The notes under the pieces are model-generated. The model had not been told where the DNA came from and made no database searches. It worked only from the letters and a program-made list of their open reading frames with translations. A stretch of 64,000 nt of DNA from Frigoribacterium sp. Leaf415 (lineage in GTDB: Bacteria; Actinomycetota; Actinomycetes; Actinomycetales; Microbacteriaceae). The position numbers and the translations under genes were made by a program. The stretch's first letter is position 1. Every line of letters begins with the position of its first letter. The stretch lies in assembly GCF_001424645.1 (NCBI RefSeq), contig NZ_LMQR01000001.1, forward strand, positions 124,001 through 188,000, written 5' to 3'. This document shows positions 25,626 through 34,088 of the stretch, in pieces.

Positions 25626-25823
25626 TCACTCTTCGGCGTCGGCCGGGCTCTCGTCGGCCTGCGCGGTCTCGTCCATGCGGTCGCGGAGGTGGTCGGCCAT
25701 CGAGGCCGCGCCCTCGTCGCCGTGGTCGGCCTCGACCTGTTCGATCAGGCCGCTCAGCTTCTCGTGGTCGGTGGCCTCGGTGGCGCCGTCCATGACGGGT
25801 TCGGTCTGCTTGTCGTCGCTCAT
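25626..25823 (-). CDS. 65-residue acidic small protein
   Basis: Reads MSDDKQTEPVMDGATEATDH... to the end ADESPADAEE. It is soluble and acidic, with one predicted amphipathic helix (HEKLSGLIEQVEADH) and MADHLRDRMDETAQ. ATG 25823 precedes strongly G/C-biased codons. No family recognised. The gap to the helicase gene (25824-26028) holds both divergent promoters and one AGGAGGCGC motif. Confidence 0.7.
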   Translation of the reverse strand: MSDDKQTEPVMDGATEATDHEKLSGLIEQVEADHGDEGAASMADHLRDRMDETAQADESPADAEE

Positions 25824-26028
25824 GGACCGGACGCTACGCCCCGGGGGTCCGCGTGGGCTGGACCCGCGCCTCCTGCCGTGATCGACGACTCGACACGGAC
25901 GTCGGGGGTACCATGCGCGACCCGCGACGGGTGGGGTACGCAGGGGCCGGGCATCGGCTGGCAGGCCCGCGCGTGTCGCCCCGCACGTGCCTGGGATGGA
26001 CCTCTGCCCCACCGGAACCGAGGACCAG

Positions 26029-27735
26029 ATGAGCACCACGACGCGTACCGCACCCACCCGCACGAGCGAGACCGACCGCACCGACGACATCACCCGTGCC
26101 GCCGCCGACCTCTTCGGTTGGACCGACCTGCACCCCGCCCAGCTCGAGGCCCTGGAGGCGGTGGTCGCCGGACGGGACACCCTCGCGGTCATGCCCACCG
26201 GCTTCGGCAAGTCGGCGATCTACCAGGTGGCCGGTGCCGTGCTCGACGGACCGACGGCCGTCGTCTCGCCGCTCATCGCGTTGCAGGCGGACCAGGTCGC
26301 CGGCCTCGTGGGACGCCCCGACGCCCCGCCGGCCGTCGCCATCAACTCGGGCCACACCGACGCGGAGAACGAGGAGGGCTGGAGCCGGCTCGCCGCCGGT
26401 GAGGTCACCTACGTCTTCCTCGCCCCCGAGCAGCTCGCGCGGGACGAGACCGTCGACCGCCTGCGCGACGCCGGGGTCGCCCTCGTCGTCGTCGACGAGG
26501 CGCATTGCGTGTCGTCGTGGGGCCACGACTTCCGGCCCGACTACCTGCACCTCGGCGAGGTCGTCGAGCGCCTGGGCGGCCCGACCGTGCTGGCGTTGAC
26601 GGCGACCGGGTCGGGCCCGGTGCGCGACGAGATCGTCGAACGCCTGCGCCTCGACGACCCGCTCGTGCTGAGCCACGGCTTCGACCGGCCCAACCTCGCC
26701 CTCGAGGTCGTGCGGCACGAGGACGACGACGAGAAGGCCCGCGCCGTGGTCGAGCAGGTGGCGGCCTCGACGACGCCGGGCATCGTCTACGTCGCCACCC
26801 GCAAGGCGACCGAGCACCACGCCGCGGCCATCGCCGAGCGCTGCCCCGACCGCGCCGTCGTCGGCTACCACGGCGGCCAGCGGTCGGCCGAGCGCGGTGA
26901 GCTGCACGAGCGCTTCCACGCGGGCGAGGTCGACGTGGTCGTGGCGACGAGCGCGTTCGGCATGGGCATCGACAAGCCCGACGTCCGGTTCGTCGTGCAC
27001 GCCGACGTGCCCGACTCGCTCGACTCGTACTACCAGGAGATCGGTCGGGCCGGGCGGGACGGCGACCCCGCCACCGCGACCCTGCACTACCGGCCCGAGG
27101 ACCTGTCCCTGCGATCGTTCTTCGCCTCGGGCCTGCCCGGGCGCGCGGACCTCCGGGGCGTCTTCGCCGCGCTCTCGGCGGCGGGTCGACCCGTCCGGCG
27201 GTCGGAGGTGTCGGACCAGCTCTCGCTCGGTGCCCGGACGGTCTCGCGCCTCATCGACCTGCTTCTCGAGGGCGGCGCCCTGTCCGAGTCGTCGACGGGG
27301 TTCGAGCCGGTCGACGGGTTCGACGCCCGGAGCGCGGCCGAGGCGGCGCGCGGGGTCGCCGAGACGCGCGACCGGGTCGAGCGCTCGCGCATCGAGATGA
27401 TGCGCACCTTCGCCGAGGCTCCCGGCTGCCGACGGCACTTCCTGCTCGGCTACTTCGGCGAGGAGTCGCCCGAGCGCTGTGGCAACTGCGACGGCTGCCG
27501 GGCCGCCGAGAAGGCGGGAGACCCCGAGGAGGCGCACCAGGGCGGGCAGGACGACGTCACCGACACCGCGCCTCCTGCTTTCGCGACCGACGCCCGCGTC
27601 GTGCACGCGACCTGGGGCGAGGGCACCGTCATGAGCACGGACGCCGACCGCATGACGGTGTTCTTCGAGAGCGAGGGCTACAAGGTGCTGGCCGTCGCCG
27701 ACGTGATCGCGCACGAGTTGCTCACCCCGGCCTGA
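26029..27735 (+). CDS. RecQ-type ATP-dependent DNA helicase
   Basis: A 568-residue superfamily 2 helicase. Motif I is MPTGFGKSAIYQ, motif II VVDEAHCVSSWGHDFRPDY, motif III LALTATG, motif V ATSAFGMGIDKPDVRFV and motif VI YYQEIGRAGRDG. The RecQ-C zinc site is C at GCRRHFLLGYFGE plus CGNCDGC near 480-500. There is no HRDC domain; instead the last 55 residues form a small beta domain (VVHATWGEGTVMSTDADRM) like DUF3553. The linker between them holds an inverted AGGAGGCGC pair. ATG 26029 has GAGGACCAG upstream. Confidence 0.94.
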   Translation: MSTTTRTAPTRTSETDRTDDITRAAADLFGWTDLHPAQLEALEAVVAGRDTLAVMPTGFGKSAIYQVAGAVLDGPTAVVSPLIALQADQVAGLVGRPDAPPAVAINSGHTDAENEEGWSRLAAGEVTYVFLAPEQLARDETVDRLRDAGVALVVVDEAHCVSSWGHDFRPDYLHLGEVVERLGGPTVLALTATGSGPVRDEIVERLRLDDPLVLSHGFDRPNLALEVVRHEDDDEKARAVVEQVAASTTPGIVYVATRKATEHHAAAIAERCPDRAVVGYHGGQRSAERGELHERFHAGEVDVVVATSAFGMGIDKPDVRFVVHADVPDSLDSYYQEIGRAGRDGDPATATLHYRPEDLSLRSFFASGLPGRADLRGVFAALSAAGRPVRRSEVSDQLSLGARTVSRLIDLLLEGGALSESSTGFEPVDGFDARSAAEAARGVAETRDRVERSRIEMMRTFAEAPGCRRHFLLGYFGEESPERCGNCDGCRAAEKAGDPEEAHQGGQDDVTDTAPPAFATDARVVHATWGEGTVMSTDADRMTVFFESEGYKVLAVADVIAHELLTPA

Positions 27736-27790
27736 CCTGCTCGACGGGCTCGGCCGTCAGGCGGGGTCGGCGGTCGGGCGGGACCGGCGG

Positions 27791-28480
27791 TCAGGCGGGC
27801 TCGGCGGCGGCGGCGAGCACGGTCGCGATCGTGCGGGGGTGGGCGAGCACGCGGAAGTGCCCGCCCGCGTGGAGGCGGACGTTGACGGCGCCGGGCAGCT
27901 CGCTGCCCTCGGGGATGTGCGGGTCGAACTCGCCGAAGACCGAGGTGATGCGACCGTTGACCGACTCGTCCCGGGCGAGCAGCATCGTCGTCGCGTCACG
28001 CGGCGAGAAGGCCCGCAGGGCGGGCAGCACCAGCCAGGTGGCGTAGCGCGACCCCGAGAACGGCGAACAGACGGCGACCATCGAGCGCACCCGGCGGGTC
28101 TCGTCGAGCAGCGCCATGACGTACTTGCCGATCAGGCCGCCCTTGCTGTGGGCGACGATCACGACGTCGGTGAGTCCGTGGGTGAGCAGGTACGCGGCGA
28201 CGTCGCGCGCGGTGGCCTCGACCGGGCGGCTGTTCCAGCGCAGGTCGTCCAACACGTGCACGGGATGGCCCTCGGCGTGCAGGCGTTCGATCATCGGTCG
28301 CAGGAACGACCAGGTCTCCCACACGCCGGGGATCACGAGCACGGGCCGACCGGTGCCGCCGAGGTAGCGGTCGGGGTCGCGCGGACTCGTGACGGCGCGC
28401 ACCTGCCAGACGGCGGCGTAGGCGTAGTCCTGCACCCACCACGCGGCGTGACGGACGAGGACGCGGAGGTGGGGCACCAC
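27791..28480 (-). CDS. Lipase/esterase-like alpha/beta hydrolase
   Basis: A 229-residue protein. RPVLVIPGVWETWSF is the oxyanion strand, and VVIVAHSKGGLIGKY the nucleophile elbow (Ser near 117), with a C-terminal His in HAGGHFRVLAHP. This resembles PGAP1/lipase class 2-like proteins of Actinobacteria. There is no signal peptide. Convergent with the helicase gene. A palindrome lies upstream between it and the LysM gene. Confidence 0.88.
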   Translation of the reverse strand: MVPHLRVLVRHAAWWVQDYAYAAVWQVRAVTSPRDPDRYLGGTGRPVLVIPGVWETWSFLRPMIERLHAEGHPVHVLDDLRWNSRPVEATARDVAAYLLTHGLTDVVIVAHSKGGLIGKYVMALLDETRRVRSMVAVCSPFSGSRYATWLVLPALRAFSPRDATTMLLARDESVNGRITSVFGEFDPHIPEGSELPGAVNVRLHAGGHFRVLAHPRTIATVLAAAAEPA

Positions 28481-28510
28481 CCGACCCTAGGCCCGGAGCA
28501 GGCCGCGTGC

Positions 28511-28568
28511 CGAGATGTCATGACGTGCCGCTCACCTCTGGAGGTGAGCGGCACGTCGTGACATCTCG
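28511..28568. repeat. GATGTCACGAC-type intergenic palindrome
   Basis: Arms built of CGAGATGTCATGACGTGCCG then CTCACCTC, with one mismatch in the complement, and almost no loop. It lies 11 bases after the LysM gene stop and 30 bases before the hydrolase start, both minus strand. It is the longest member of the family. Confidence 0.85.
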
Positions 28569-28578
28569 ACCGGTCGGG

Positions 28579-29745
28579 TCAGACGCTGTCAGGGTCGAGG
28601 ACGAGCGTCGTGCCCTCGAACAGGTGCTGCGCGTCGTCGATGACCTGGAGGCCCTGGTTCATGAAGAGGAGCGCCGAGACCGAGATGCCGAAGCGCTGGG
28701 CCACGACGTCGATCAGGTCGTCGGGTGCGACGGTGTACCGCTTGGGGGCCCCGGACGCCGTGGTCGCCTCGAGCGTCCCCGAGGCGAAGGCCACCGCACC
28801 CGAGTCGACCGGGACGATGTTCGTCTGCCGCGGCGGCACCGACCAGGCGACCGAGGCCACGGCGAGCACCTTCCCGGTCGAGATCTCGACGGGGACGTCC
28901 GAGGAGGTGCTGGTCGAGTACACGACGAGCGTCGAGAGGTACGACGGCTGGCTGATCGAGCCGAAGCTGCCCGAGGCACCCGTCGGGGTCGTGACCGACG
29001 CCCCGAGCTCGACGCCCCCGTCGCCGCCGTACGTGACGCCGTCGCCGACGGACGGGGCGACCTGGTAGAACGCGACCCCCACCGGGACGGGCAGGCTCGA
29101 GGTGGCGTCCGTGACCTCGGCCGCGTAGGTGTCGTCGCCCCCGGCGACGACGCGGTAGTGCAGGTGGATGCTGCCCTTGGGGGAGGCGACGTCGCCCTCG
29201 GCGACGACCGTGCCGGCCGCGACCGGGGTGATGAAGGGCGCCGGCACGGCGGCGTCCTGAGGCGGAGGGGTGGCCGCCCGGGGCGATGGCGTGGCGGGGG
29301 CCGTCGGCGTCGGCGACGGGGTCGCGCTCGGGGTGGGCGTCGAGGTGCGGGCGACCGTGGTCGGGCGCGGGGACTCGGTCGGGGCACCGGCCGCGAGCGG
29401 GGCCGAGCCGCTCGTGAACAGGACCGCGCTCACCACGACGGAGACGAGGGCCGCGGCGGCGACGACGCCACCGACGATCGCGAGGCGGCGGCGGCCGGAC
29501 CGGGGTGCGGGTTCGTCGTCCGGGTCGTCGTCGGTCGCGCTCGCCGGGTCGGCCGACGCCGCGGTCGCGGCACCGGCCGTGCCTGTGGTGCCGCGGTGCG
29601 ACCACGCGACGAGCCGGGGTTCGGCACCGTCGGGCGCGTCGTCCGCGGCGGGGTCGTCGCCGGTGTCGGACGCGCGGGGCGCGAAGAGCTCGTGACCGGG
29701 CGTGACCTCGTCGTCGCCGTCCGCCCCCGGTGTGTGTCGTGCCAT
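28579..29745 (-). CDS. LysM-domain membrane-anchored protein
   Basis: A 388-residue protein. The cytoplasmic N-terminus (1-85, acidic) leads to one membrane helix (LAIVGGVVAAAALVSVVVSAVLF), then a Ser/Thr/Pro-rich stalk (about 120-165), a domain of unknown type, and a LysM motif at the C-terminus (KRYTVAPDDLIDVVAQRFGISVSALLFMN...GTTLVLDP). It should bind peptidoglycan outside the cell. ATG 29745 is 180 bases upstream and divergent from the CsbD gene. The stalk is encoded by imperfect Ser/Thr/Pro repeats. Confidence 0.85.
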   Translation of the reverse strand: MARHTPGADGDDEVTPGHELFAPRASDTGDDPAADDAPDGAEPRLVAWSHRGTTGTAGAATAASADPASATDDDPDDEPAPRSGRRRLAIVGGVVAAAALVSVVVSAVLFTSGSAPLAAGAPTESPRPTTVARTSTPTPSATPSPTPTAPATPSPRAATPPPQDAAVPAPFITPVAAGTVVAEGDVASPKGSIHLHYRVVAGGDDTYAAEVTDATSSLPVPVGVAFYQVAPSVGDGVTYGGDGGVELGASVTTPTGASGSFGSISQPSYLSTLVVYSTSTSSDVPVEISTGKVLAVASVAWSVPPRQTNIVPVDSGAVAFASGTLEATTASGAPKRYTVAPDDLIDVVAQRFGISVSALLFMNQGLQVIDDAQHLFEGTTLVLDPDSV

Positions 29746-29924
29746 GGTGCCCCCTCGGCGATGATCCTAGGGGACGGGGTGGGCCGGGTCGAGACCGATC
29801 GGTCCGGCGCCGGGGCGGGTACGAGCCTGGAACAGCCTGTGAACCCCGGCGGTGGTCGGACACCCGGCCTACCGTCACGGTGGTACCGGGTCAGTCCGGT
29901 CGACCCACAACCAGGAGGTACGTC

Positions 29925-30101
29925 ATGTCCGTTGGCGACAAGGCAAAAGATTTCGTCCAGAAGGCCGCCGGCAAGGCCGAAGAGGCCGTCGGCAAGCGCA
30001 CGGACGACGAAGAGCTCACGAAGCAGGGCCACAAGGACCAGCACATGAGCGAAGAGCGTCTCGAGACCGAGAAGGCCAAGGACGACCTCGGCAAGAGCTG
30101 A
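29925..30101 (+). CDS. CsbD family stress protein
   Basis: A 58-residue hydrophilic protein with the CsbD pattern GDKAKDFVQKAAGKAEEAVGK...HKDQHMSEERLETEKAKDDLG. CsbD proteins are general-stress proteins of unknown activity in many bacteria. The ribosome site is a perfect AGGAGG seven bases before ATG 29925, so it is probably highly expressed. A hairpin terminator follows 29 bases after the stop. It is divergent from the LysM gene. Confidence 0.93.
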   Translation: MSVGDKAKDFVQKAAGKAEEAVGKRTDDEELTKQGHKDQHMSEERLETEKAKDDLGKS

Positions 30102-30130
30102 TCGTCCCGCCGACCTCGGTCGGCACACCC

Positions 30131-30162
30131 AAGGGCTCGACATCCGCGGATGTCGGGCCCTT
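30131..30162 (+). terminator. Hairpin terminator after the CsbD gene
   Basis: AAGGGCtCGACATC and GATGTCGgGCCCTT pair around CGCG, followed by CGTCGTCC. It is also placed between convergent genes (CsbD + and the GDSL/GAF gene -). Confidence 0.8.
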
Positions 30163-30191
30163 CGTCGTCCCCCCGCGTCCTGGACGCGGGC

Positions 30192-31397
30192 CTAGCCGGC
30201 ATCCGGCTCGTGCCGGAAGAGGTGCCGCTGTATCGCGAGGGCGAGCGCCCTCAGGGCCGTGGCGTCCTCGGTCGAGAAGCGCCGCGCCTCCGTGTCCATG
30301 ACGCAGAGCGCGCCGACGCGCTGACCGTCCGGGGCCTCGAGGGGGTAGCCGGCGTAGAACCGGATGCCGGGTTCGCCTGCGACGACCGAGTAGTCGGCGT
30401 AGCGCGAGTCCAGGCTGGCGTCCTCGATCACCAGATGGCCGGTGCGGCGGATGGTCGTGTCGCAGAACGACTCGGAACGGGGCAAGGCCAGGGCGTCCGT
30501 CCCCGACACCGATCTCATCTCCTGGGTGTCGCGGCCGATCAGGGTGACCGCCGCGAGGGTCGTGCCGAAGAGCTGTCGGGCCCGGTCGGTGAGCTGGTCG
30601 AGTTCGGGGTCGTCGTCGGTTCCGCGGAGTCGCTCGAGACGGTCGAGTGAGCGGAGGCGTGCCTTCTCGTCCGCCTGCACGGTGTCCTCGGCCGCCGGGC
30701 GCGCCGGGTCGAGCCCGTCGCTGATGTGCAGGGCGATCGGGGCGGCCCACCGCGCGTAGACGGGAGCGCTCTCGGCCTCGAAGGCGTGGCCCTCGGCCTC
30801 GGGCACGAAGACCATCGAGGGATGGCTGGCCACGACCCGCCGCATCACGTCGTTGAGGCGGGCCGAGTTCCGGTCGACGAGCCGACCGAGTCGCGGCGGG
30901 AAGTGCGGGTTCACGGTGAAGGACGGGATGCCGAGCACGTAGGTGGTGGTCGCCGTGGGAGCACGGCTCGCGATGTCCGTCAGCAGTGCCGACAGGTCGT
31001 CGGCCCAGGTCGCGACGTCGATCAGCGACAGGGCTTCGTTCGCGCCGAACGACAACACGATGGCGTCGAAGCGCGCGAGGTCGATCTCGGCGACGGCCGC
31101 CGGACCCTGCCGGACGGTCATCCGACCGTCGACGACGATGTCGACGTCCGTCGCCCGCCCGGTCAGTGCCGTCAGGCTGCGGGCCAGATGACCGGGCAGG
31201 CCGAGCTCGTGGGTCCGGACCCCACGACCTGTGGCGACTCCGTCACCCACCAGCAGCACGCGATCGGGGTCGGTGCCCGGCGCGTGCAGGTGGGGCGAAT
31301 CGGTCGCGACGACGTGGCGCTCCCACGAGTGGGGGCTCGCGGTGAGCCAGGTCCGGATCAGAGGGCGGGCGAGAGCGTGGGTGACGGCGGACAGCAT
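30192..31397 (-). CDS. GDSL-like (SGNH) protein fused to a GAF domain
   Basis: A 401-residue two-domain protein. The N-terminal half has the SGNH layout (VLLVGDGVATGRGV as block I, FDAIVLSFGANEA as block III, a late His in ALHISDG), but block I reads GDG, so the catalytic Ser is missing. The second half is a GAF domain (about 245-395) with LFGTTLAAVTLIGRDTQEMRS, FCDTTIRRTGHLVIEDASLD and GIRFYAGYPLEAPDG. The protein may be a sensor built on an inactive esterase fold. It starts at ATG 31397. A cytoplasmic location is likely as there is no signal peptide. Confidence 0.82.
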   Translation of the reverse strand: MLSAVTHALARPLIRTWLTASPHSWERHVVATDSPHLHAPGTDPDRVLLVGDGVATGRGVRTHELGLPGHLARSLTALTGRATDVDIVVDGRMTVRQGPAAVAEIDLARFDAIVLSFGANEALSLIDVATWADDLSALLTDIASRAPTATTTYVLGIPSFTVNPHFPPRLGRLVDRNSARLNDVMRRVVASHPSMVFVPEAEGHAFEAESAPVYARWAAPIALHISDGLDPARPAAEDTVQADEKARLRSLDRLERLRGTDDDPELDQLTDRARQLFGTTLAAVTLIGRDTQEMRSVSGTDALALPRSESFCDTTIRRTGHLVIEDASLDSRYADYSVVAGEPGIRFYAGYPLEAPDGQRVGALCVMDTEARRFSTEDATALRALALAIQRHLFRHEPDAG

Positions 31398-31561
31398 GGA
31401 GGCCTCGCATCGGCGGGAGAGATGCCGTCACGGGGACGGCTCGAAGAAACCCCCGTCACGCGTTCGACGATGCTGGCCTGGTCCGACCGAGCGTAGGCAC
31501 CGGTCGCCGACCGCGGCCCCTGAACGCCGGGGGCTTGACAAGGCCGACCGCGAGAGAATCG

Positions 31562-31574
31562 TGCAGAGTGTGCA
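31562..31574. promoter_or_regulatory. Candidate operator TGCA-N5-TGCA downstream of a TTGACA box
   Basis: A TTGACA at 31535-31540 is followed after 21 bases by TGCAGAGTGTGCA, lying 31 bases before the lipoprotein start. The complement reads TTTTGCACACTCTGCAC, almost the same as the site at 10077-10089. It lies where a repressor could block the promoter. Inference from repetition only. Confidence 0.35.
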
Positions 31575-31605
31575 AAACGCACGCCGATCGTGCTTCGGTG
31601 GAGGC

Positions 31606-32277
31606 ATGAACCGCTCGATCCGTTCCCTCGTCCCCGCCGCGGTCGTCATGGCGTCCGTCGTCGTCGTCTCGGGCTGCTCGTCGTCGAGCGGCCCCGAGAC
31701 GACGGCGACCCCCACCGTGACCGTCACGGCCTCACCGACGCCCGGCACGTCGACTCCCACCGCCGCCACCACGGCGACGCCGGGCCCCGACGGGGCCTCG
31801 GGAGGCGGCGGCGACCTGGGCGACGACGCCACGGGCGACGCGTCCTCGCGGTGCACCGTGGGCGAACTCACCGCCGAGATCGCCGACGGAGGTGGGGGCG
31901 CGGCCGGCAGCTACGGCGTCGCCATCATCCTGACGAACAGCGGCCAGCGGTCCTGCACCCTGCAGGGTTGGCCGGGCGTCTCGTTCGTCGGCGACGGGAA
32001 CGGGACCCAGATCGGCGCGTCGGCCGCGCTCGACCGCTCGTCCTCGCACGAGACCCACACCCTCGCCCCCGGTGGTGAGGTGCAGACGATCGTGCGGATC
32101 GCCCAGACGGGGAACTACGACGCGGCCGAGTGCCGGCCGCAGGCGACGGACGGGTTCCGTGTCTACCCGCCCGGCTCGCTCGAGTCGATCTTCGTCCCCG
32201 CGTCGGGGTCGAGCTACGAGGCGTGCGCGAACGCGCAGGTGCAGCAGATGACGGTCAGCGCGCTGGCCACCTTCTGA
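31606..32277 (+). CDS. DUF4232 domain lipoprotein
   Basis: A 223-residue exported lipoprotein. The lipobox VVVSGC ends at Cys22, followed by a Ser/Thr/Pro-rich linker (to about residue 80), and a DUF4232 domain with two Cys pairs (RCTVGELTAEI, RSCTLQGWPGVSFVG, AECRPQA, YEACANAQVQ). The function of DUF4232 is unknown; it is common in Actinobacteria. The ATG has GGTGGAGGC upstream. The promoter region carries a candidate repeat-type operator. Confidence 0.9.
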   Translation: MNRSIRSLVPAAVVMASVVVVSGCSSSSGPETTATPTVTVTASPTPGTSTPTAATTATPGPDGASGGGGDLGDDATGDASSRCTVGELTAEIADGGGGAAGSYGVAIILTNSGQRSCTLQGWPGVSFVGDGNGTQIGASAALDRSSSHETHTLAPGGEVQTIVRIAQTGNYDAAECRPQATDGFRVYPPGSLESIFVPASGSSYEACANAQVQQMTVSALATF

Positions 32278-32464
32278 CGCCGCGGGAGTCAGGCCGGCAT
32301 CCATCCGAGAAGACGCGAATCGTCCTCCCGTGGGCGACGGTTCGACGTCTCGGGGCCCCCTCGACGGGTGAGGTCATCCTCGAGGCGCACGGTCTGCGAC
32401 CCGCGGAGGACGCGTGGCGACGCCGGGCGTTCGTACGCTGGCACCTCCTCGAAGGAGAGCTGCC

Positions 32465-33151
32465 ATGACCGAGACCCGACTCGACCGCCCCACCGTGCCG
32501 ACCGCCCGACGGCAGGGGGCCCGGGCCGGGACGGCGGCCCGCGCCGCCGGTCGGGTCGCGGTGGTGGCGGCCGGAGCCCTGGTGCTCGGCGGCCTGACCA
32601 GCCCCGCGCAGGGCTTCCTGCCCGAATGGCTCGGAGGATTCGCGAACTCGTCCGGTGGCTGGTCGATCCTCGTGTTCGCGCTGGTCGTGACCGCGCGGGC
32701 CCGTCCGGCCCTGTCGGCAGTGCTGGGTGCCGTGGCGTTCGTGCTGATGGTCGAGGGATACCGCCTCGTGTCGGGGTGGCGCGGTTTCCCCTACGACGAG
32801 CCGTTCCAGAACGTCTTCACGATCCTCGGACTCCTCGTGGGCCCGGTCATCGGCGTCGCCGCCGCCCTCCTCCGATCGTCGTCGCCCACCTGGCGGACCC
32901 TGGCGGTCGCACCGCTCTCGACGGTGCTCGTGGGGGAGGGACTCTACGGGCTCGTCGTCCTCGACCAGGGACCGGGGGCGATCTACTGGGTGATCCAGCT
33001 GGTCCTCGGCGCGGCCTTCCTCGCCTGGGGTGCGATCCGCACCCGGTCGTCCGCCCGGACGTGGGTGCCCGTCGTCACGGCGGGGTCGGTGGTGGCCCTG
33101 TCGATCCTGTTCGTCGTCGCGTACACGGCCCTCCCTCGCCTGCTGATGTGA
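32465..33151 (+). CDS. DUF6518-like multi-helix membrane protein
   Basis: A 228-residue protein with about six helices. Conserved-looking features are LPEWLGGFANSSGGWSILVFALV, FVLMVEGYR, GWRGFPYDEPFQNVF and GPVIGVAAALLR. This pattern matches small actinobacterial membrane proteins annotated as DUF6518; the role is unknown. ATG 32465 has GAAGGAGAGC upstream. The gap downstream holds an 87-bp repeat element. Confidence 0.75.
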   Translation: MTETRLDRPTVPTARRQGARAGTAARAAGRVAVVAAGALVLGGLTSPAQGFLPEWLGGFANSSGGWSILVFALVVTARARPALSAVLGAVAFVLMVEGYRLVSGWRGFPYDEPFQNVFTILGLLVGPVIGVAAALLRSSSPTWRTLAVAPLSTVLVGEGLYGLVVLDQGPGAIYWVIQLVLGAAFLAWGAIRTRSSARTWVPVVTAGSVVALSILFVVAYTALPRLLM

Positions 33152-33245
33152 CCGGCCGGGTCGTTTCTCCGATGGGACTCGACCCTCCCCTCCTGGGTGG
33201 CCGACGACGCCCAGGCCCGGGTCCGACGCCGGTGTCGGTGTCGGT

Positions 33246-33332
33246 GTCGGCTATTCCTGGCCGGTGCCGCGGCGGGGTGCCGCGATCGGCGTCGGACGGG
33301 GGCGGCCGTGACAGGAGTCAGGATTTGCCGAC
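33246..33332. repeat. 87-bp palindromic repeat element, copy 1
   Basis: Left end GTCGGCTATTCC (33246-33257) and right end GGATTTGCCGAC (33321-33332) are near inverted complements. The body has GGCCGGTGCCGCGGCGGGG and CGATCGGCGTCGGA-type blocks shared with the three copies at 35516, 35767 and 35936. Preceded by GGTGTCGGTGTCGGT. It lies alone in the gap between DUF6518 and DUF4166 genes. Confidence 0.85.
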
Positions 33333-33404
33333 GGGGTCGGTGCCGGGGCGGGGTGGGCTCACGACCGGCCCGCGCCTCGGGGTCCGACCGGCACGGCCCA
33401 CGGC

Positions 33405-34088
33405 CTAGAGGCGGGCCTCGGTGCGTCGCGGCTTCAGCCGGTCGGGCGAGTCGGACGCGGCGACCCACTCGCAGGTGAAGGTGCCGCGGTAGCCGAAGAG
33501 GAACCCGAAGCGGTGGTTGTGCACCTCGAGGTCGACGTGGAACGACTCGTCGTCGTCGGACCACCACTCGTGGAGCTCGGCCCGACCGCTGAACAGCATC
33601 GGGAAGCGGAACGAGACGGGCCCCTCGTGGAAGCGCTGCGCCTCGGAGCGCAGCACGAGGCCGCCGCGGTCGTCGACCGTCAGGTCGAGGTCGACCGCGA
33701 GGTGCTGGTGCGTGCCGAGGTAGTCGAGCACCCGCCCGCGGTCGAGCACCATCGTCGCGTCGAAGCGGACCGGGCGTCGGCCCGCGCGGCGGCGGGGCAC
33801 GGTGTACGAACGGACGAAGGTGACGGTCTCGCGTCCGAGCCCGTCTCGGTACGGGTAGTTCTCGATGACGAAGGGAACGTCTCGGCCGACGTCGGGAACC
33901 AGGATGTTGCGCAACCGTCCGATCTGCAGGAACGGCACCGTCCACCACGGGCCCCGCCGGATCGACGACATGACGCCCCGGCCCACGCAGGCCTCGCCCG
34001 AGTCCAGGCCGACCCCGAAGCGGCGCTGCATCATCGGGTGCAGGCGGGTGAACTCCTCGCCGAGGGCCTGCTCGAAGATCGACGTCAT
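33405..34088 (-). CDS. DUF4166 domain-containing protein
   Basis: A 227-residue protein with the DUF4166 pattern: start MTSIFEQALGEEFTRLHPMMQRRFG, then GRGVMSSIRRGPWWTVPFLQIG, VPFVIENYPYRDGLGRETVTF and FGFLFGYRGTFTCEW at the end. DUF4166 is widespread and of unknown activity. ATG 34088 overlaps the stop of the upstream SRPBCC gene by 4 bases, so the two are coupled. Confidence 0.9.
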   Translation of the reverse strand: MTSIFEQALGEEFTRLHPMMQRRFGVGLDSGEACVGRGVMSSIRRGPWWTVPFLQIGRLRNILVPDVGRDVPFVIENYPYRDGLGRETVTFVRSYTVPRRRAGRRPVRFDATMVLDRGRVLDYLGTHQHLAVDLDLTVDDRGGLVLRSEAQRFHEGPVSFRFPMLFSGRAELHEWWSDDDESFHVDLEVHNHRFGFLFGYRGTFTCEWVAASDSPDRLKPRRTEARL

